A stretch of DNA of 37,988 bases from the NCBI GenBank assembly GCA_018673255.1, contig JABHDC010000231.1:1-37988 (forward strand). The letters run 5' to 3'. The notes under the pieces were generated by a model. That model was not told the DNA's origin. It saw only the letters and a program-made list of their open reading frames with translations, and made no database searches. Origin of the DNA: Gemmatimonadota bacterium. GTDB taxonomy: Bacteria > Latescibacterota > UBA2968 > UBA8231. Of the stretch, positions 25,111 to 35,200 are shown piece after piece. The position numbers and the translations under genes were made by a program. How positions within the stretch are numbered: position 1 is the stretch's first letter; each line of letters begins with the position of its first letter.

Positions 25111-27372
25111 GTGCGGCCGTCGGGTCTGGTTCCGGCCGGGTCGTGTTCGCACGGGCTCCTGCGCGAATGTAACCGTGCTCCCCGAACCCAACAAGGCAGA
25201 GCTGGATGGCATCGATGGCTTCTGCTCGGATGCATGATCCTGTGGGCGGTCCCGGTATTCGCCGCGCGACTGTCTCCACAGGCTGACCGCGACTTCGAGC
25301 GGGGCTTACGCGCCTACGAGGAAGAGGATCTGAAAGAGGCGCGAAAGCGTTTCGAGTCGATCGTCGAAGAGCCTGAAAACCAGCGTACAAGCGCGGCGTT
25401 GTTGATGCTGGCGCGCACGTTATTGCGCGGTGAGAAGTTCCGCCCGGGCCTGGATGCTGCCAAGCAGCTGGAACGCGACTTCCCCCGCAGTCGGTATGCC
25501 GCCGATGTGCAACTGCTGATCGGTGACAGCTATCTCGGACTGCAGCGCAATTACGAGGCAGCCGTCTACTACGCTCGTCTGCTCGACGACGCGACAGCTC
25601 CAATCGATCTGCGTGCCAGTGCCGCAGAGCGGATGACGATCCTCTTCTCCAATCACCTGATTTCCTTGGACGCTCAACGGGATCGAATTGCTCCCCGGGT
25701 GACCACCGAGGGCCTGCTGCAAGAGGCTCTCCTTTTTGGCGAGGGGCGCTGGTATGCCCGACTTGGTTGGGAGCCGCAGAGTCGGGATCGCCTGACGCGG
25801 TATCTGCGCCAGCATTCGGAAGGCGTGTTTGCCCCTTTGGCACGTAAGCGCCTGGGCAGCCTCGGAGGGGCCCTGATGCCCGCGGTTGTTCAGCGTGACA
25901 CGACAACTGTCCAGGAGGGAGAGGAGTGGCAGACGGGACCCTCTCGACCCGGTGTGCCCCGAATCGGGGTTCTGCTGCCGCTGACCGGACAGAGCGAAGA
26001 AGATGCTGCCATCGCCTCAGTGGGGCGCGAGATCCTGGATGGGATACGCTTTGCCAATGAAGAGGCGGGCGAGCCATTCGATCTCTTCATCGTTGATACG
26101 GGTGCTAAGTTCGTCGATTTCGAGGGTGAAGTGTTGCCCGTGCGTCAGAGTGAGGGCAGCCGATTGATTCGTGTCGTGAGTGGTGCTCGACGTCTGATCG
26201 AAGAAGCCAGCGTCGAAGCGATCATCGGTCCCATCTACAGCACATCCTGCGTCGTGGCTGCTGCTGTGGCCGAAGCGGCAGGTGTTCCCTTGCTGGCGCC
26301 CCTCGCCCAGCAAAGCGGCCTGGACTCTCTGGGAAGCCACATCTTCCAGCTGAATACGATTGCCGAAGTGCAGGGCCAGGCTCTGGCCGAATACGCGACG
26401 CTCGTCCTCGGACTCGAGACCCTGGCGATCCTCTCGCCTCTGAGTGACTATGGAGCAGCTTTTGAGCGCAGTTTCACAACTGCGGCGACTCTGAATGGTG
26501 GGCGGATCGTGCTCAGCGATCAGTATTTCCCGCAGGAGACGAAGGATTTCCATCGGCAATTCGAGTCGCTTCGCCGCGTCGGATTTGATCTGTTGCCCGC
26601 CGTCGCGCGTCGAGATTCCCTGGCGACGCTCGATTCGCTGGCCGTGGCTCTTCTGGATACGACTCTGGAAGGGGAGTGGACCTTCATCGAGGTCGTCGAA
26701 GGTATCGTGGATGAGGAACCACCTGACTCCAGCGAGATCTTTCTCGGTACCGTCGATGGCTTTGCCGTCATCGTGGAGCACTTCGACGATGCGAAGACGA
26801 TTGCGCCACAACTGCATTTCCATCGCCTCGAGACCCAGATGCTGGGGAATGACATCTGGTACGATCCTGAAGCGATCCACGCCATGGGCGCTACGGAGCG
26901 TGGCCATCTATCAGGGTGTATCTTCGTGACCCGTCGGCAGGGGGGGGTGGCGGAGCAGGACTTCCTCAATCGATACCGTGGGCAACGTCAACGCGACCCG
27001 GGTTATGCGGCAGACGGCTACGACGCGGCGAGCCTGCTGCTGGACGGCTGGCACGCCGGCAACGGCAATCGACGTCAGTTGCGAGAGTGGTTGTCACAGG
27101 TTCGTGCGTATGACGGTGCCTCCGGGCGCATCTCGTTTTCTGGTGAACGGCGCGTGAACAGCGCCCTCGCGTTGCTGCGAATCGACTCGGACGGATTGGC
27201 CCAGGCGCTGGATGAGAGCGAACTTCCCGAAGTTATCCGTGTTGCAGAGACGTCCGATCTGCCTTCCGCTGACCTGCTGCCGGAGGGAGAGGCGGCGTGG
27301 GAGTCGATGCCGATCGACGAGGACGTCATGCCTGGTGGAGATGAGTTTCGGCCTGCTGACAGGGACGAATGA
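25111..27372 (+). CDS. Exported TPR plus periplasmic-binding-fold protein (LpoA-like layout)
   Basis: The product (about 753 residues from GTG 25111) has a hydrophobic signal segment (about 35-51, WLLLGCMILWAVPVFAA), a helical-repeat region resembling TPRs (about 55-240: RGLRAYEEEDLKEARKRFES, ALLMLARTLLRGEKF, YAADVQLLIGDSYLGLQ), and a type I periplasmic-binding fold starting PRIGVLLPLTGQ and continuing through AIIGPIYSTSC and VPLLAPLAQQSGL. TPR plus this fold is the layout of LpoA-type penicillin-binding-protein activators; amino-acid ABC binding proteins share the fold. The tail is acidic. No lipobox is seen, unlike LpoA. The start is uncertain: no good ribosome-binding site, and TTG 25084 is an alternative. 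It may act in cell-wall synthesis or ligand sensing. Confidence 0.8.
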   Translation: MRPSGLVPAGSCSHGLLRECNRAPRTQQGRAGWHRWLLLGCMILWAVPVFAARLSPQADRDFERGLRAYEEEDLKEARKRFESIVEEPENQRTSAALLMLARTLLRGEKFRPGLDAAKQLERDFPRSRYAADVQLLIGDSYLGLQRNYEAAVYYARLLDDATAPIDLRASAAERMTILFSNHLISLDAQRDRIAPRVTTEGLLQEALLFGEGRWYARLGWEPQSRDRLTRYLRQHSEGVFAPLARKRLGSLGGALMPAVVQRDTTTVQEGEEWQTGPSRPGVPRIGVLLPLTGQSEEDAAIASVGREILDGIRFANEEAGEPFDLFIVDTGAKFVDFEGEVLPVRQSEGSRLIRVVSGARRLIEEASVEAIIGPIYSTSCVVAAAVAEAAGVPLLAPLAQQSGLDSLGSHIFQLNTIAEVQGQALAEYATLVLGLETLAILSPLSDYGAAFERSFTTAATLNGGRIVLSDQYFPQETKDFHRQFESLRRVGFDLLPAVARRDSLATLDSLAVALLDTTLEGEWTFIEVVEGIVDEEPPDSSEIFLGTVDGFAVIVEHFDDAKTIAPQLHFHRLETQMLGNDIWYDPEAIHAMGATERGHLSGCIFVTRRQGGVAEQDFLNRYRGQRQRDPGYAADGYDAASLLLDGWHAGNGNRRQLREWLSQVRAYDGASGRISFSGERRVNSALALLRIDSDGLAQALDESELPEVIRVAETSDLPSADLLPEGEAAWESMPIDEDVMPGGDEFRPADRDE

Positions 27373-27443
27373 CGGGGACACTTTCTGCCCGCGCTCGGAT
27401 TTGCTGCACCGAAAGCTGACGGCTACCTTTTACTGTTTCACCG

Positions 27444-27460
27444 CCGCCCGCACCGGGCGG
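27444..27460 (+). other. GC hairpin upstream of the FmdB-type gene
   Basis: CCGCCCG/CGGGCGG (27444-27450 and 27454-27460) with loop CAC is a perfect 7-bp stem in the 117-bp spacer after the exported protein. No T-run follows, so termination is not supported; it may be a weak or factor-assisted stop or a leader structure for the next gene, 29 bp away. Confidence 0.4.
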
Positions 27461-27489
27461 TCAGGCAGCACGCGAAAATAGAGCAAATC

Positions 27490-27795
27490 ATGCCGAATTA
27501 CGATTACGAGTGCCCGAAGTGTGGCCACCAGTTTGAGACCTACCAACCCATCACTGATGATCCCCTTACGAAGTGTCCTGAGAAGGGGTGCCGCGGAAAG
27601 ATTCGCCGGCTGATCGGTAGTGGGGGTGGTCTGCTGTTCAAGGGATCCGGTTTCTACATCACCGATTACCGGTCTGACAGCTACAAGAAGGCTGCCAAAG
27701 CCGATTCCACGAGTTCATCCTCGTCGTCATCGGGTGAGAGCAAGTCGTCATCGAGTGATAGTAAGTCGTCGTCCACTTCGTCGACGTCCGACTGA
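27490..27795 (+). CDS. FmdB-family zinc-ribbon protein with serine-rich tail
   Basis: FmdB-type proteins are small zinc ribbons of uncertain regulatory role. The 101-residue product starts MPNYDYECPKCGHQFETYQP with C8 and C11, then TKCPEKGCRGKIRRLIGSGG with C29 and C34, giving four cysteine ligands. It continues with LLFKGSGFYITDYRS, typical of the family. The last 30 residues are almost all serine with some Lys, Asp and Glu (SSSSSSSGESKSSSSDSKSS), a common low-complexity tail in this family. ATG 27490 has GAGCAAATC just upstream, a weak site. Confidence 0.93.
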   Translation: MPNYDYECPKCGHQFETYQPITDDPLTKCPEKGCRGKIRRLIGSGGGLLFKGSGFYITDYRSDSYKKAAKADSTSSSSSSSGESKSSSSDSKSSSTSSTSD

Positions 27796-27908
27796 CCTTG
27801 CCCATTCCGGGAACTGACTTGCCCGTTCTGGGAACCAGGCGTCGACTCGTGCGTCGACGTTCATCGAGAAGAGAACCAATCCAAACCTCTCACAACCGAA
27901 CATTGCAG

Positions 27909-28475
27909 ATGTCCTTTCGACCGATGACCCCCGCTTCGGAGACCGCCAGCCGACGCAGTTCGTTGACCAGCCGATGCAGTTCGTTGATTCCGGTTCTGTC
28001 TGTGTTTCTGCTGGCGCTGTCCGCCTGTTCCAGTCCTACACCTCAGCAGCAACTGGCCACTGCCGAAGCGGCCGCCCAGGAGGCGGCCCACGATGGTGGC
28101 AAAGTGGTCCAGGCAGTGGCGCTGCTCGAAGCTGTCGTCGCCGGCCACGCTGAGACGCCCGAAGCGCCCAGAGCTCTCAAGGCCCTGGCCATGCTCCGGC
28201 AGCAGCACGGCGAGATGGAGGGGGCGATCTCGACATATGACCGTCTCCTGGCATCCTATCCAGCCAGCGACGAGGCCGTAGAGGCCCAGTTCATGACGGC
28301 CTTCATCTACGAAGAGCATCTGGCAGACTTCGCTGCCGCCCGGCAAGCGTATCAGAAGGTCATCGACAACTACCCAGGTACTGAACTGGCGGCCAATGCG
28401 CAGATCCTGCTGCCGAACGTTGGTCGTGCTCCCGAAGAATACGTGAATTTTCAGGACGACCCACCCACCCACTGA
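27909..28475 (+). CDS. TPR-containing outer-membrane-type lipoprotein
   Basis: The 188-residue product has a basic N-terminal region, a hydrophobic segment and a lipobox LSAC with the lipidated cysteine at C40 (PVLSVFLLALSAC), then TPR-like repeats: AAHDGGKVVQAVALLEAVVA, APRALKALAMLRQQHGEMEG, AEAQFMTAFIYEE and ARQAYQKVIDNYPG, resembling the Tol-Pal YbgF or BamD tandem-repeat style. The N-terminal region contains a 21-bp in-frame tandem duplication (27946-27987), giving SRRSSLT then SRCSSLI. ATG 27909 is preferred over the earlier in-frame start at 27798. The partner is unknown; it lies 119 bp before moxR, so it may be a separate unit. Confidence 0.85.
   Translation: MSFRPMTPASETASRRSSLTSRCSSLIPVLSVFLLALSACSSPTPQQQLATAEAAAQEAAHDGGKVVQAVALLEAVVAGHAETPEAPRALKALAMLRQQHGEMEGAISTYDRLLASYPASDEAVEAQFMTAFIYEEHLADFAAARQAYQKVIDNYPGTELAANAQILLPNVGRAPEEYVNFQDDPPTH
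27946..27987 (+). repeat. 21-bp tandem duplication inside lipoprotein gene
   Basis: Two adjacent 21-bp units, beginning CCAGCCGACGCAG and CCAGCCGATGCAG, differ at one base. The period keeps frame and adds seven residues to the signal-peptide n-region. It looks like a recent slippage duplication. Confidence 0.8.
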
Positions 28476-28515
28476 TTTCTTGTACCGGACCACGATGATC
28501 GATTGCCTGAGGAAC

Positions 28516-28542
28516 CGTGGATGCAGGTTTGTCGCATCCATG
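28516..28542 (+). other. Hairpin in the leader region of moxR
   Basis: CGTGGATGC (28516-28524) pairs with GCATCCATG (28534-28542), nine base pairs including one G-T wobble, with a 9-nt loop. It lies in the 119-bp spacer 52 bp before the moxR start, with no T-run. It may be a leader structure or the weak end of the lipoprotein transcript. Confidence 0.4.
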
Positions 28543-28594
28543 AAGTCTTCGCGCGATCTGTGACATATCCGTATCTGTGAGGGATGAATAGAGA

Positions 28595-29590
28595 ATGCAG
28601 ACCAGTCCTGATATCACCGCACTGACCGCCAGGATACAGGAGGAAAGCCAGCTCGTGGAACGAGCACTGGCCGAGATGGATCGTGTGATCGTCGGTCAGC
28701 GACCGATGGTGGAACGCATCATGATCGGCTTCCTGTGCGGTGGCCACATTCTGCTCGAAGGAGTACCGGGGCTGGCCAAGACGCTGACCGTCAGCAGTCT
28801 CTCGCGCATCATCAAGGCAAGCTTCCATCGGCTTCAGTTCACGCCCGACCTCTTGCCGGCAGACCTGACAGGTACGCTGATCTACGAACAGAACTCGGGA
28901 GAATTCGTGGCCCGGAAGGGACCGATCTTCGCGAATCTGATCCTGGCTGATGAGATCAACCGCGCGCCGGCCAAGGTGCAAAGTGCGCTGCTGGAGGCGA
29001 TGCAGGAACGGCAGGTGACGATCGGTGATGAGAGCTTCGCCCTCGACGATCCCTTCCTGGTCATGGCGACGCAGAATCCAATCGAGCAGGAGGGGACGTA
29101 TCCGCTGCCTGAAGCACAGGTCGATCGCTTCATGCTCAAGGTCAAGGTTGACTATCCGACCAGAGACGAAGAGCGCCAGATCCTGGAGCGGATGATGGAT
29201 GGTGGCGACGAGGAACTGGCTTCGATCATGGATGTTGACGATATACGTCGCCTGCGGGATGCGGTCCGCCTTGTGTATACGGACGACAAGATCAAGGACT
29301 ATATCGTGGATCTGGTGCAGGCGACCCGCGACCCGGCTGCGGCCGGGCTGGAAGAACTGGCCCCGCTGATCGAATACGGTGCATCACCGCGGGCGACCCT
29401 CTTTCTGGCAAGGGCAGCAAGGGCTCACGCCTTCCTGCGTAAGCGCGGCTACGTCACGCCGGAGGATGTGAAGGCGATCGGTCTGGATGTCCTGCGCCAT
29501 CGGGTTGCTATCAGCTATGAAGCTGAGGCAGAGCAGATGGACGCCGATCACATCGTCGAGCGGCTTTTCGATCACATCGAAGTTCCGTAA
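28595..29590 (+). CDS. MoxR-family AAA+ ATPase
   Basis: MoxR ATPases act as chaperones, often with a vWA partner encoded next door, to insert cofactors or assemble complexes. The 331-residue product has Walker A GVPGLAKT (56-63), the MoxR signature FTPDLLPADLTGT (82-94), Walker B LILADEINRAP (115-125), sensor 1 ATQNPIEQEGTYPLPEAQ (158-175) with VDRFM, and a C-terminal lid (YGASPRATLFLARAARAHAF). ATG 28595 is used. The DUF58 partner follows after 13 bp, the most common MoxR gene pair. Confidence 0.95.
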   Translation: MQTSPDITALTARIQEESQLVERALAEMDRVIVGQRPMVERIMIGFLCGGHILLEGVPGLAKTLTVSSLSRIIKASFHRLQFTPDLLPADLTGTLIYEQNSGEFVARKGPIFANLILADEINRAPAKVQSALLEAMQERQVTIGDESFALDDPFLVMATQNPIEQEGTYPLPEAQVDRFMLKVKVDYPTRDEERQILERMMDGGDEELASIMDVDDIRRLRDAVRLVYTDDKIKDYIVDLVQATRDPAAAGLEELAPLIEYGASPRATLFLARAARAHAFLRKRGYVTPEDVKAIGLDVLRHRVAISYEAEAEQMDADHIVERLFDHIEVP

Positions 29591-29603
29591 GAGCACGGTT
29601 CCG

Positions 29604-30485
29604 ATGATCCCACGTGAGATTCTCGACAAGGTTCAGCAGATCGAGATTCAGACGGGTCGGTTGGTGAACAACCTGTTTGCCGGCGAATACCACTCGGTCT
29701 TCAAGGGACACGGGATGGAATTTGCGGAGGTCCGCGAATACCAGCCTGGTGATGACGTGAGGGCCATCGACTGGAATGTGACGGCCCGTGCCGGTGGGAA
29801 GCCCTTCGTGAAGGTCTATGACGAAGAGCGCGAACTGACCGTTGTCCTCGTCGTCGATGCGAGCGCCTCAGGCGCGTTTGGATCGGATGCGCGTCTCAAG
29901 GGGGAGATCGCCGTTGAGATCTCTGCCGTATTGGCATTTTCGGCTATCAAGAACAACGATCGCGTCGGTCTCCTGATCTTCACCGATGAGGTCGAGGTCT
30001 TCGTGCCACCAAAGAAGGGGAAGCGTCACGTCCTTCGTGTGATACGTGAACTGCTGTATCACGAGCCTCGGAATCGGCGAACGTCGATCGCCACCGCTGC
30101 CGACTATCTGGACCGGGTCGTACGTCGGCACAGTGTCGTCTTCCTGTTGTCTGATTTCCTCGACGAGGATTACGAGGGTGCGCTACGACGGTTGCGACGT
30201 CGCCATGACCTGGTGGCGGTGACGATGCAGGATCCTCGAGAGGCGCAGATGCCCGACGTGGGACTCCTCGAACTGGAAGATGCCGAGACGGGCACTTTCA
30301 CCGTCGTCGACAGCCATCACGAACCCACTCGCAAGGCGTACGCGCAACGCTGGCGCCGTCAACAACGCGAGCGACAGAAGCTGTTTCGTCGCCATGATAT
30401 CGATGAGATCGAGATCGATACGACACAACCATACGTGCGGCCTCTCGTCCGTTTCTTCGAGGGTCGGATGACCCGAAGTGGCTGA
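29604..30485 (+). CDS. DUF58 / von Willebrand factor A-like protein
   Basis: DUF58 proteins are paired with MoxR, contain a vWA-like fold and are thought to be its partners. The 293-residue product has the signature REYQPGDDVRAIDWNVTAR (44-62) and a MIDAS-like DASAS (85-89). Conserved ANNDRVG-like AIKNNDRVGLLIFTD follows. It lacks membrane segments, so it is probably cytoplasmic or membrane-associated through partners. ATG 29604 is chosen over an in-frame start at 29487 inside moxR. A 43-bp gap precedes the ABC ATPase. Confidence 0.93.
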   Translation: MIPREILDKVQQIEIQTGRLVNNLFAGEYHSVFKGHGMEFAEVREYQPGDDVRAIDWNVTARAGGKPFVKVYDEERELTVVLVVDASASGAFGSDARLKGEIAVEISAVLAFSAIKNNDRVGLLIFTDEVEVFVPPKKGKRHVLRVIRELLYHEPRNRRTSIATAADYLDRVVRRHSVVFLLSDFLDEDYEGALRRLRRRHDLVAVTMQDPREAQMPDVGLLELEDAETGTFTVVDSHHEPTRKAYAQRWRRQQRERQKLFRRHDIDEIEIDTTQPYVRPLVRFFEGRMTRSG

Positions 30486-30528
30486 CAATCCAACACGCTC
30501 TGAACTACACGCTGGGAGGTAGTGGACT

Positions 30529-31470
30529 GTGATCGAAGTAGATCAACTCTCCAAACACTACGGTGACGTGACGGCCGTCGATGCCGTCTCCTTTCGCGCC
30601 GATCGCGGCCAGATTCTCGGATTTCTCGGCCCCAATGGCGCGGGGAAGACGACGACCATGCGCATTCTGACATGTTATCTCCCGCCATCGTCCGGCACGG
30701 CCAGTGTTGATGGTCATGACGTGAACGAGGCCTCGATGGAGGTCCGTCGTTGTATTGGCTATCTGCCCGAGTCGCCACCGGTCTATATGGACATGACCGT
30801 CGATGCCTATCTGGGATTCGTGGCGCGTATCAAAGGCGTGGCTTCAGCCCAGATGCGTGGTCGGATCGATGAGACCATGGAGAAGACGGGGATCGCTCAC
30901 GTTCGCAGCAGTGTCATCGGGCACCTGTCCAAGGGCTACCGGCAGCGTGTCGGGCTTGCCCAGGCACTGGTACACAATCCGAGCGTCCTCATCCTGGACG
31001 AACCGACAGTTGGTCTGGATCCGAAGCAGATTATCGAGATCCGTGAAGTGATCAAGTCATTACGGGGTGAGCACACGATCATCCTCAGTACGCATATCCT
31101 GCCCGAGGTCAGCATGACATGCGACAAGATCGTCATCATCAATCAGGGACGGATCGTGGGAGAAGGAAGTCCTGAGAGCCTCACAGCCCAGTTGCAGGAG
31201 GGAGACGTGTTGCGCGCCTTGGTAAGGGGGCCGTCGGACGCGGTTGGGGCAGCCCTGCGATCCATCGACGGCGTGCTCGAAGTGCAGCACGAGGATGGTG
31301 GTGGTGATCAGGACAGCTGGCGTGTCACATCCGTCCCCGGTCAGGATGTTCGCGAAGCGGTCGGTCGCGTCATCATCGATGGCGGGTTCAGTTTGCGTGA
31401 GTTGCGGTCTCTCGACATGACGCTGGAAGACATCTTCCTGCGTCTGACCACCGAAGACATCAGGGCTTAG
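30529..31470 (+). CDS. ABC transporter ATPase, GldA-like
   Basis: This nucleotide-binding subunit of an ABC exporter has 313 residues with Walker A GPNGAGKT (34-41), Q-loop region around GYLPE, signature LSKGYRQR (133-140), Walker B LILDEPTVGLDP (154-165), and H-loop STHI. A C-terminal domain of about 80 residues follows the core. The closest layout is the GldA/NosF/CcmA-like group that pairs with a GldF permease and GldG, encoded next. GTG 30529 has GGGAGG 9 bp upstream. The permease starts 11 bp after its stop. Substrate cannot be told from sequence. Confidence 0.93.
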   Translation: MIEVDQLSKHYGDVTAVDAVSFRADRGQILGFLGPNGAGKTTTMRILTCYLPPSSGTASVDGHDVNEASMEVRRCIGYLPESPPVYMDMTVDAYLGFVARIKGVASAQMRGRIDETMEKTGIAHVRSSVIGHLSKGYRQRVGLAQALVHNPSVLILDEPTVGLDPKQIIEIREVIKSLRGEHTIILSTHILPEVSMTCDKIVIINQGRIVGEGSPESLTAQLQEGDVLRALVRGPSDAVGAALRSIDGVLEVQHEDGGGDQDSWRVTSVPGQDVREAVGRVIIDGGFSLRELRSLDMTLEDIFLRLTTEDIRA

Positions 31471-31481
31471 GGGAGGCGAGA

Positions 31482-32264
31482 ATGCGCAATCTGCTGGCTA
31501 TCTACAACAAGGAACTTCGGTCCTACTTCGTCTCACCGGTGGCGTACGTCATCGCTGGTGTGTTCCTGTTCCTCTCCGGTTACCTGTTCCGCAACATCCT
31601 CATGCAGTTCAACTTCTGGTGTCAGCAGGTCAGCCAGAGTTCCCAGTACATGCAGGGGGGAATGCCGAACCTGAATCTCAACGAGATGGTGGTGACCCAA
31701 TTTTTCGGTGTCATGGACTTCATCTGGCTTCTCGTCGTTCCCATGCTGACCATGCGCCTGCTGGCAGAAGAGAAGAAGAATGGGACGATGGAATTACTCA
31801 TGACATCTCCCATTTCCACCGTCGAGATCCTGCTGGGCAAGTTCTTCGCCTGTCTCACCCTCTACATGACGATCGTGGCGCTGACGCTCGTGTATTGCCT
31901 CATCCTCGAGATGTATGGTGATCCCGACTGGGGGCCCATCTGGTCGGCGTATCTGGGGTATCTGCTGCTCGGTGGAACATTCATCAGTGTTGGTATGCTC
32001 GCTTCATCATTGACGGAGAACCAGATCGTCGCCGTCCTGTTGTCTTTTGGCGCTCTGCTGCTGCTGTGGCTCATCGACTGGTCGGCGAGTTTTGCTGGTC
32101 CCACGACGGCGAAGGTCCTCCAATACATGTCGATCATCGCACACCTGCAGGACTTTCAGCGCGGTGTCATCGACACGAGTGATGTCATCTTCTACCTCTC
32201 CTTCATCTTTTTCGCCCTGTTCGTGACGACGCGGGTCGTTGAGTCCCGGCGCTGGCGGCGCTGA
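31482..32264 (+). CDS. ABC transporter permease, GldF-like
   Basis: The 260-residue inner-membrane protein has about six hydrophobic segments, with YNKELRSYFVSPVAYVIAGV at the N-terminus, the ABC-2 coupling region RLLAEEKKNGTMELLMTSPI (about residues 88-107) and SLTENQIVAVLLSFGALLLL. This is the ABC-2/GldF family. It is encoded directly after the ATPase and before the double GldG protein, matching gldA-gldF-gldG order. Its TGA overlaps the start of the strong AGGAGGAAGAGGAGAGG site of the next gene. Confidence 0.92.
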   Translation: MRNLLAIYNKELRSYFVSPVAYVIAGVFLFLSGYLFRNILMQFNFWCQQVSQSSQYMQGGMPNLNLNEMVVTQFFGVMDFIWLLVVPMLTMRLLAEEKKNGTMELLMTSPISTVEILLGKFFACLTLYMTIVALTLVYCLILEMYGDPDWGPIWSAYLGYLLLGGTFISVGMLASSLTENQIVAVLLSFGALLLLWLIDWSASFAGPTTAKVLQYMSIIAHLQDFQRGVIDTSDVIFYLSFIFFALFVTTRVVESRRWRR

Positions 32265-32283
32265 GGAGGAAGAGGAGAGGGCG

Positions 32284-35200
32284 ATGAACTTGCACGTCAA
32301 GAAATACAGTGCTGCCATCAGCGCCGTCGGAGCCGTCCTGCTGCTGGCCGGCTTCCTGTCGCTTGTACTGCGTTCCGGAGACAGCTCACTGCCATTCTAC
32401 GTGGCAGGACTGGGCATCGCATGTCTGGTCCCGGCTGTACTCATCGATGCTGACCTGTTCAGACGTTATGGACGCTGGCTGAATGCATTCTGGGGCACCG
32501 CCATGGTACTGGCCATCGTGGGCATGCTCAATTTCCTCGGGCAGCGCTACAGCGAGCGTATCGATCTCACGGAGGGGCAACTTCACAGCCTTGCAGACCT
32601 CACGGTGCAGACGCTGGAGGGGCTGGACCGCGATGCTCAGGCTCTTGCATTCATGGAGGGGGGCGCTCATCCCGAATTGCGGTCGCTCCTCGAGCAATAC
32701 GTCGTGCATGGTGGCGGCCGTTTTGGATTCGAGTTCATCGATCCAGATCGGGATCCGACCCGTGCCGATGCCTATGGCATCACGGCGTACAACACGCTCG
32801 TCATTGAAGTCGATGGGCGTCGCCAGAATGTGACAGAGTTGACGGAGAAGGAGATCACCAATCGTCTTCTCAAGGTCGTCCGTGACCGGCAGGAGGTCGT
32901 GTATGTAGCCGTCGGCCACGGTGAGGTGCCCCTGACTGGACAGGAGGGGGGCGCGCTGGGCCGCATGCGGCAGCGTCTGCAGGAAATCGACTATGTCGTA
33001 AGGGACTCCCTGTTCCTGGCTCGGGAAGGCAGAGTGCCCGACGACTGCCGCGTGCTCATTATCGCTGGTCCCCAATCTCCATTGTTGCCCATGGAAGCGG
33101 AGGCGGTCAGCAACTTCCTCGATGACGGGGGGGCTGTTCTGCTGCTGACCGATCCGGGTGCAATCACGGGGATGGAATCCCTCGTGGAGCGCTGGGGGGT
33201 GATTCTGGGTGATGATTTCGTCATCGACACCAGCGGCATCGGCAGCCTCTTTGGCCTCGACTTCACCATACCGGTAGCGACCCAGTACGATGACGGGCAC
33301 CCGATCACGCGCAAACACCGATCCGGTACCGTCACGAGTTACGAATTTGTGCGCTCCGTGCAACTCGATTCCCAGGCGGTGGCCACGACGCAGATGGAGG
33401 CGGCAGCTCTGGTCTTCACCTCAGATCAGAGCTGGGGAGAGGTCGATCTGGAGGCTCTGCGCCCTGGCCGCGGTGAGGTTTCGGTCAGTTTTGACGAAGC
33501 GGATCTTCCAGGACCGGTGTCGCTGGCCGTAGCTGTCCGCGACAGTGCCCGGGCCGGGGGGCGACTGGTCGTGTTTGGCGATTCCGACTTTGCTACGGAT
33601 GGCTATTTCGATCTGCAAGGGAATGGAGATCTTCTGCTCAACGCCATCAGCTGGCTGGCTGAAGACGAGCAGCTGATTGCCATCCGGCCGCGAGATCCGG
33701 GATTCCGTCCCATCGCCCTGAACGAATCTCAGTCTGAGTGGGTGTTCTGGCTCACCGTCGTGCTGCTGCCAGGTGTCGTGGCAGCTCTTGGGTTCTTTGT
33801 CGTTTCTCGGGGCGGGCGTTGGAGCCTGCGAGATCTGGTCACAGCTGCAGTCGGTGTTGCGCTCTCCCTGGGTGTGGTGGCACTGCTCAACGTAATCGGT
33901 GACCGGTACCACAAACGATTCGACGTTACCCAGGACAACCTGTTCACACTTTCGTCGCAGAGTCAGGATGTACTGACCCAACTCGACCAGAGCGGCAAAC
34001 GGGCAACTCTGCGTGTGTTCATGAACGAACAGGAGGGCGGCAGATACCAGGAATTACTGCGCGAATTTGAGTACGGATCCGATGCCTTCGACTTCGAGGT
34101 CATCGACCCGCAGAAAGAAGCACTGCAGGTGCAGCAGTACGGTATCCGCGACCGCGGTTCATCCATTCTCGAAGTCAGCGGTGGCGGCCAACTCGCCAGC
34201 GAGCGTTTCAGTGAGCAAACCGAACAGGCTCTCAGCAATGCCCTGCTCAGGGCGATGGGGGCAGGGGAGCGACGTCTCAGATACACCACGGGGCACGCTG
34301 AGACAGATCTGACGCAGGTGGACGGTGAGGGCTTCAGTATCCTGAGTGGACGTCTCAAGGAGCTGAATGTGGAGATCTCGCCGATCGCCTCGATCACGGA
34401 ACTCGGCGAAGGCGACACCGCCGATGGGCAGGTCCTCGCACTCCTGGGACCTCAATCGGCTCTGAGTGCCGCAGAACAGGTGGCCCTGCGTCGGTATCTG
34501 GAGCGTGGTGGTGATCTACTCCTGCTTGTGGATCCCGGAGTTGTCCTCGGCATCGAGGACCTTCTTGCTGAAGGATATGGCATCGATCTGGGTGATGACT
34601 TCATTGTAGATCTGTCTGGGTTGGGGCAACTGCTGGGAACCGATGTCTCGGTACCGGTCGTCATCTCATACGCCGATCATCCGGTGACAGAGCAGATGGG
34701 GCGCAGTGGCATGTCCTACTTCCCCCTGGCGCGAACCGTCACCTCGTCGCCTGGCGCGATGGGCGTGACGGAACTGGCTTTCACCGATCAGCGGGCCTGG
34801 GGAGAATCCGATCTCTCGCCTCTGTTCAGCTCTGATGGGGGAGGCGCCGTCGAATACAATGCCGATCGTGATCGCCCCGGCCCCTTGTCCCTGGCCGTCG
34901 CCGTTTCTGCGCAGGGCGACTCGGCTGCTGGTGAAAACCTGACACGGATCGTCGTGATCGGTGACAGCGATTTCGCCCGGAACCAGCATTTCTCTCAGCA
35001 AGGCAATGGCGAGTTACTCGTGCATGCGGGCCGCTGGCTCATCGAGGGTGAGGATGCGTTGAGTATTGCCGAGCGCATGCCTCGATTCAATCCTCTCATG
35101 CTTGAAGATGAGGCCAGTGACTGGATCCTGTGGCTCTCGGTTTTCCTTTTGCCCTTCGCCGTCGCGTTGTCTGGATTCGTCATCATGCTCCGACGTGGTT

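Noticed and set aside
27444..27460. Intrinsic terminator after the TPR/binding-fold gene
   Set aside because: The stem is strong but no T-run follows, so I list it only as a hairpin.
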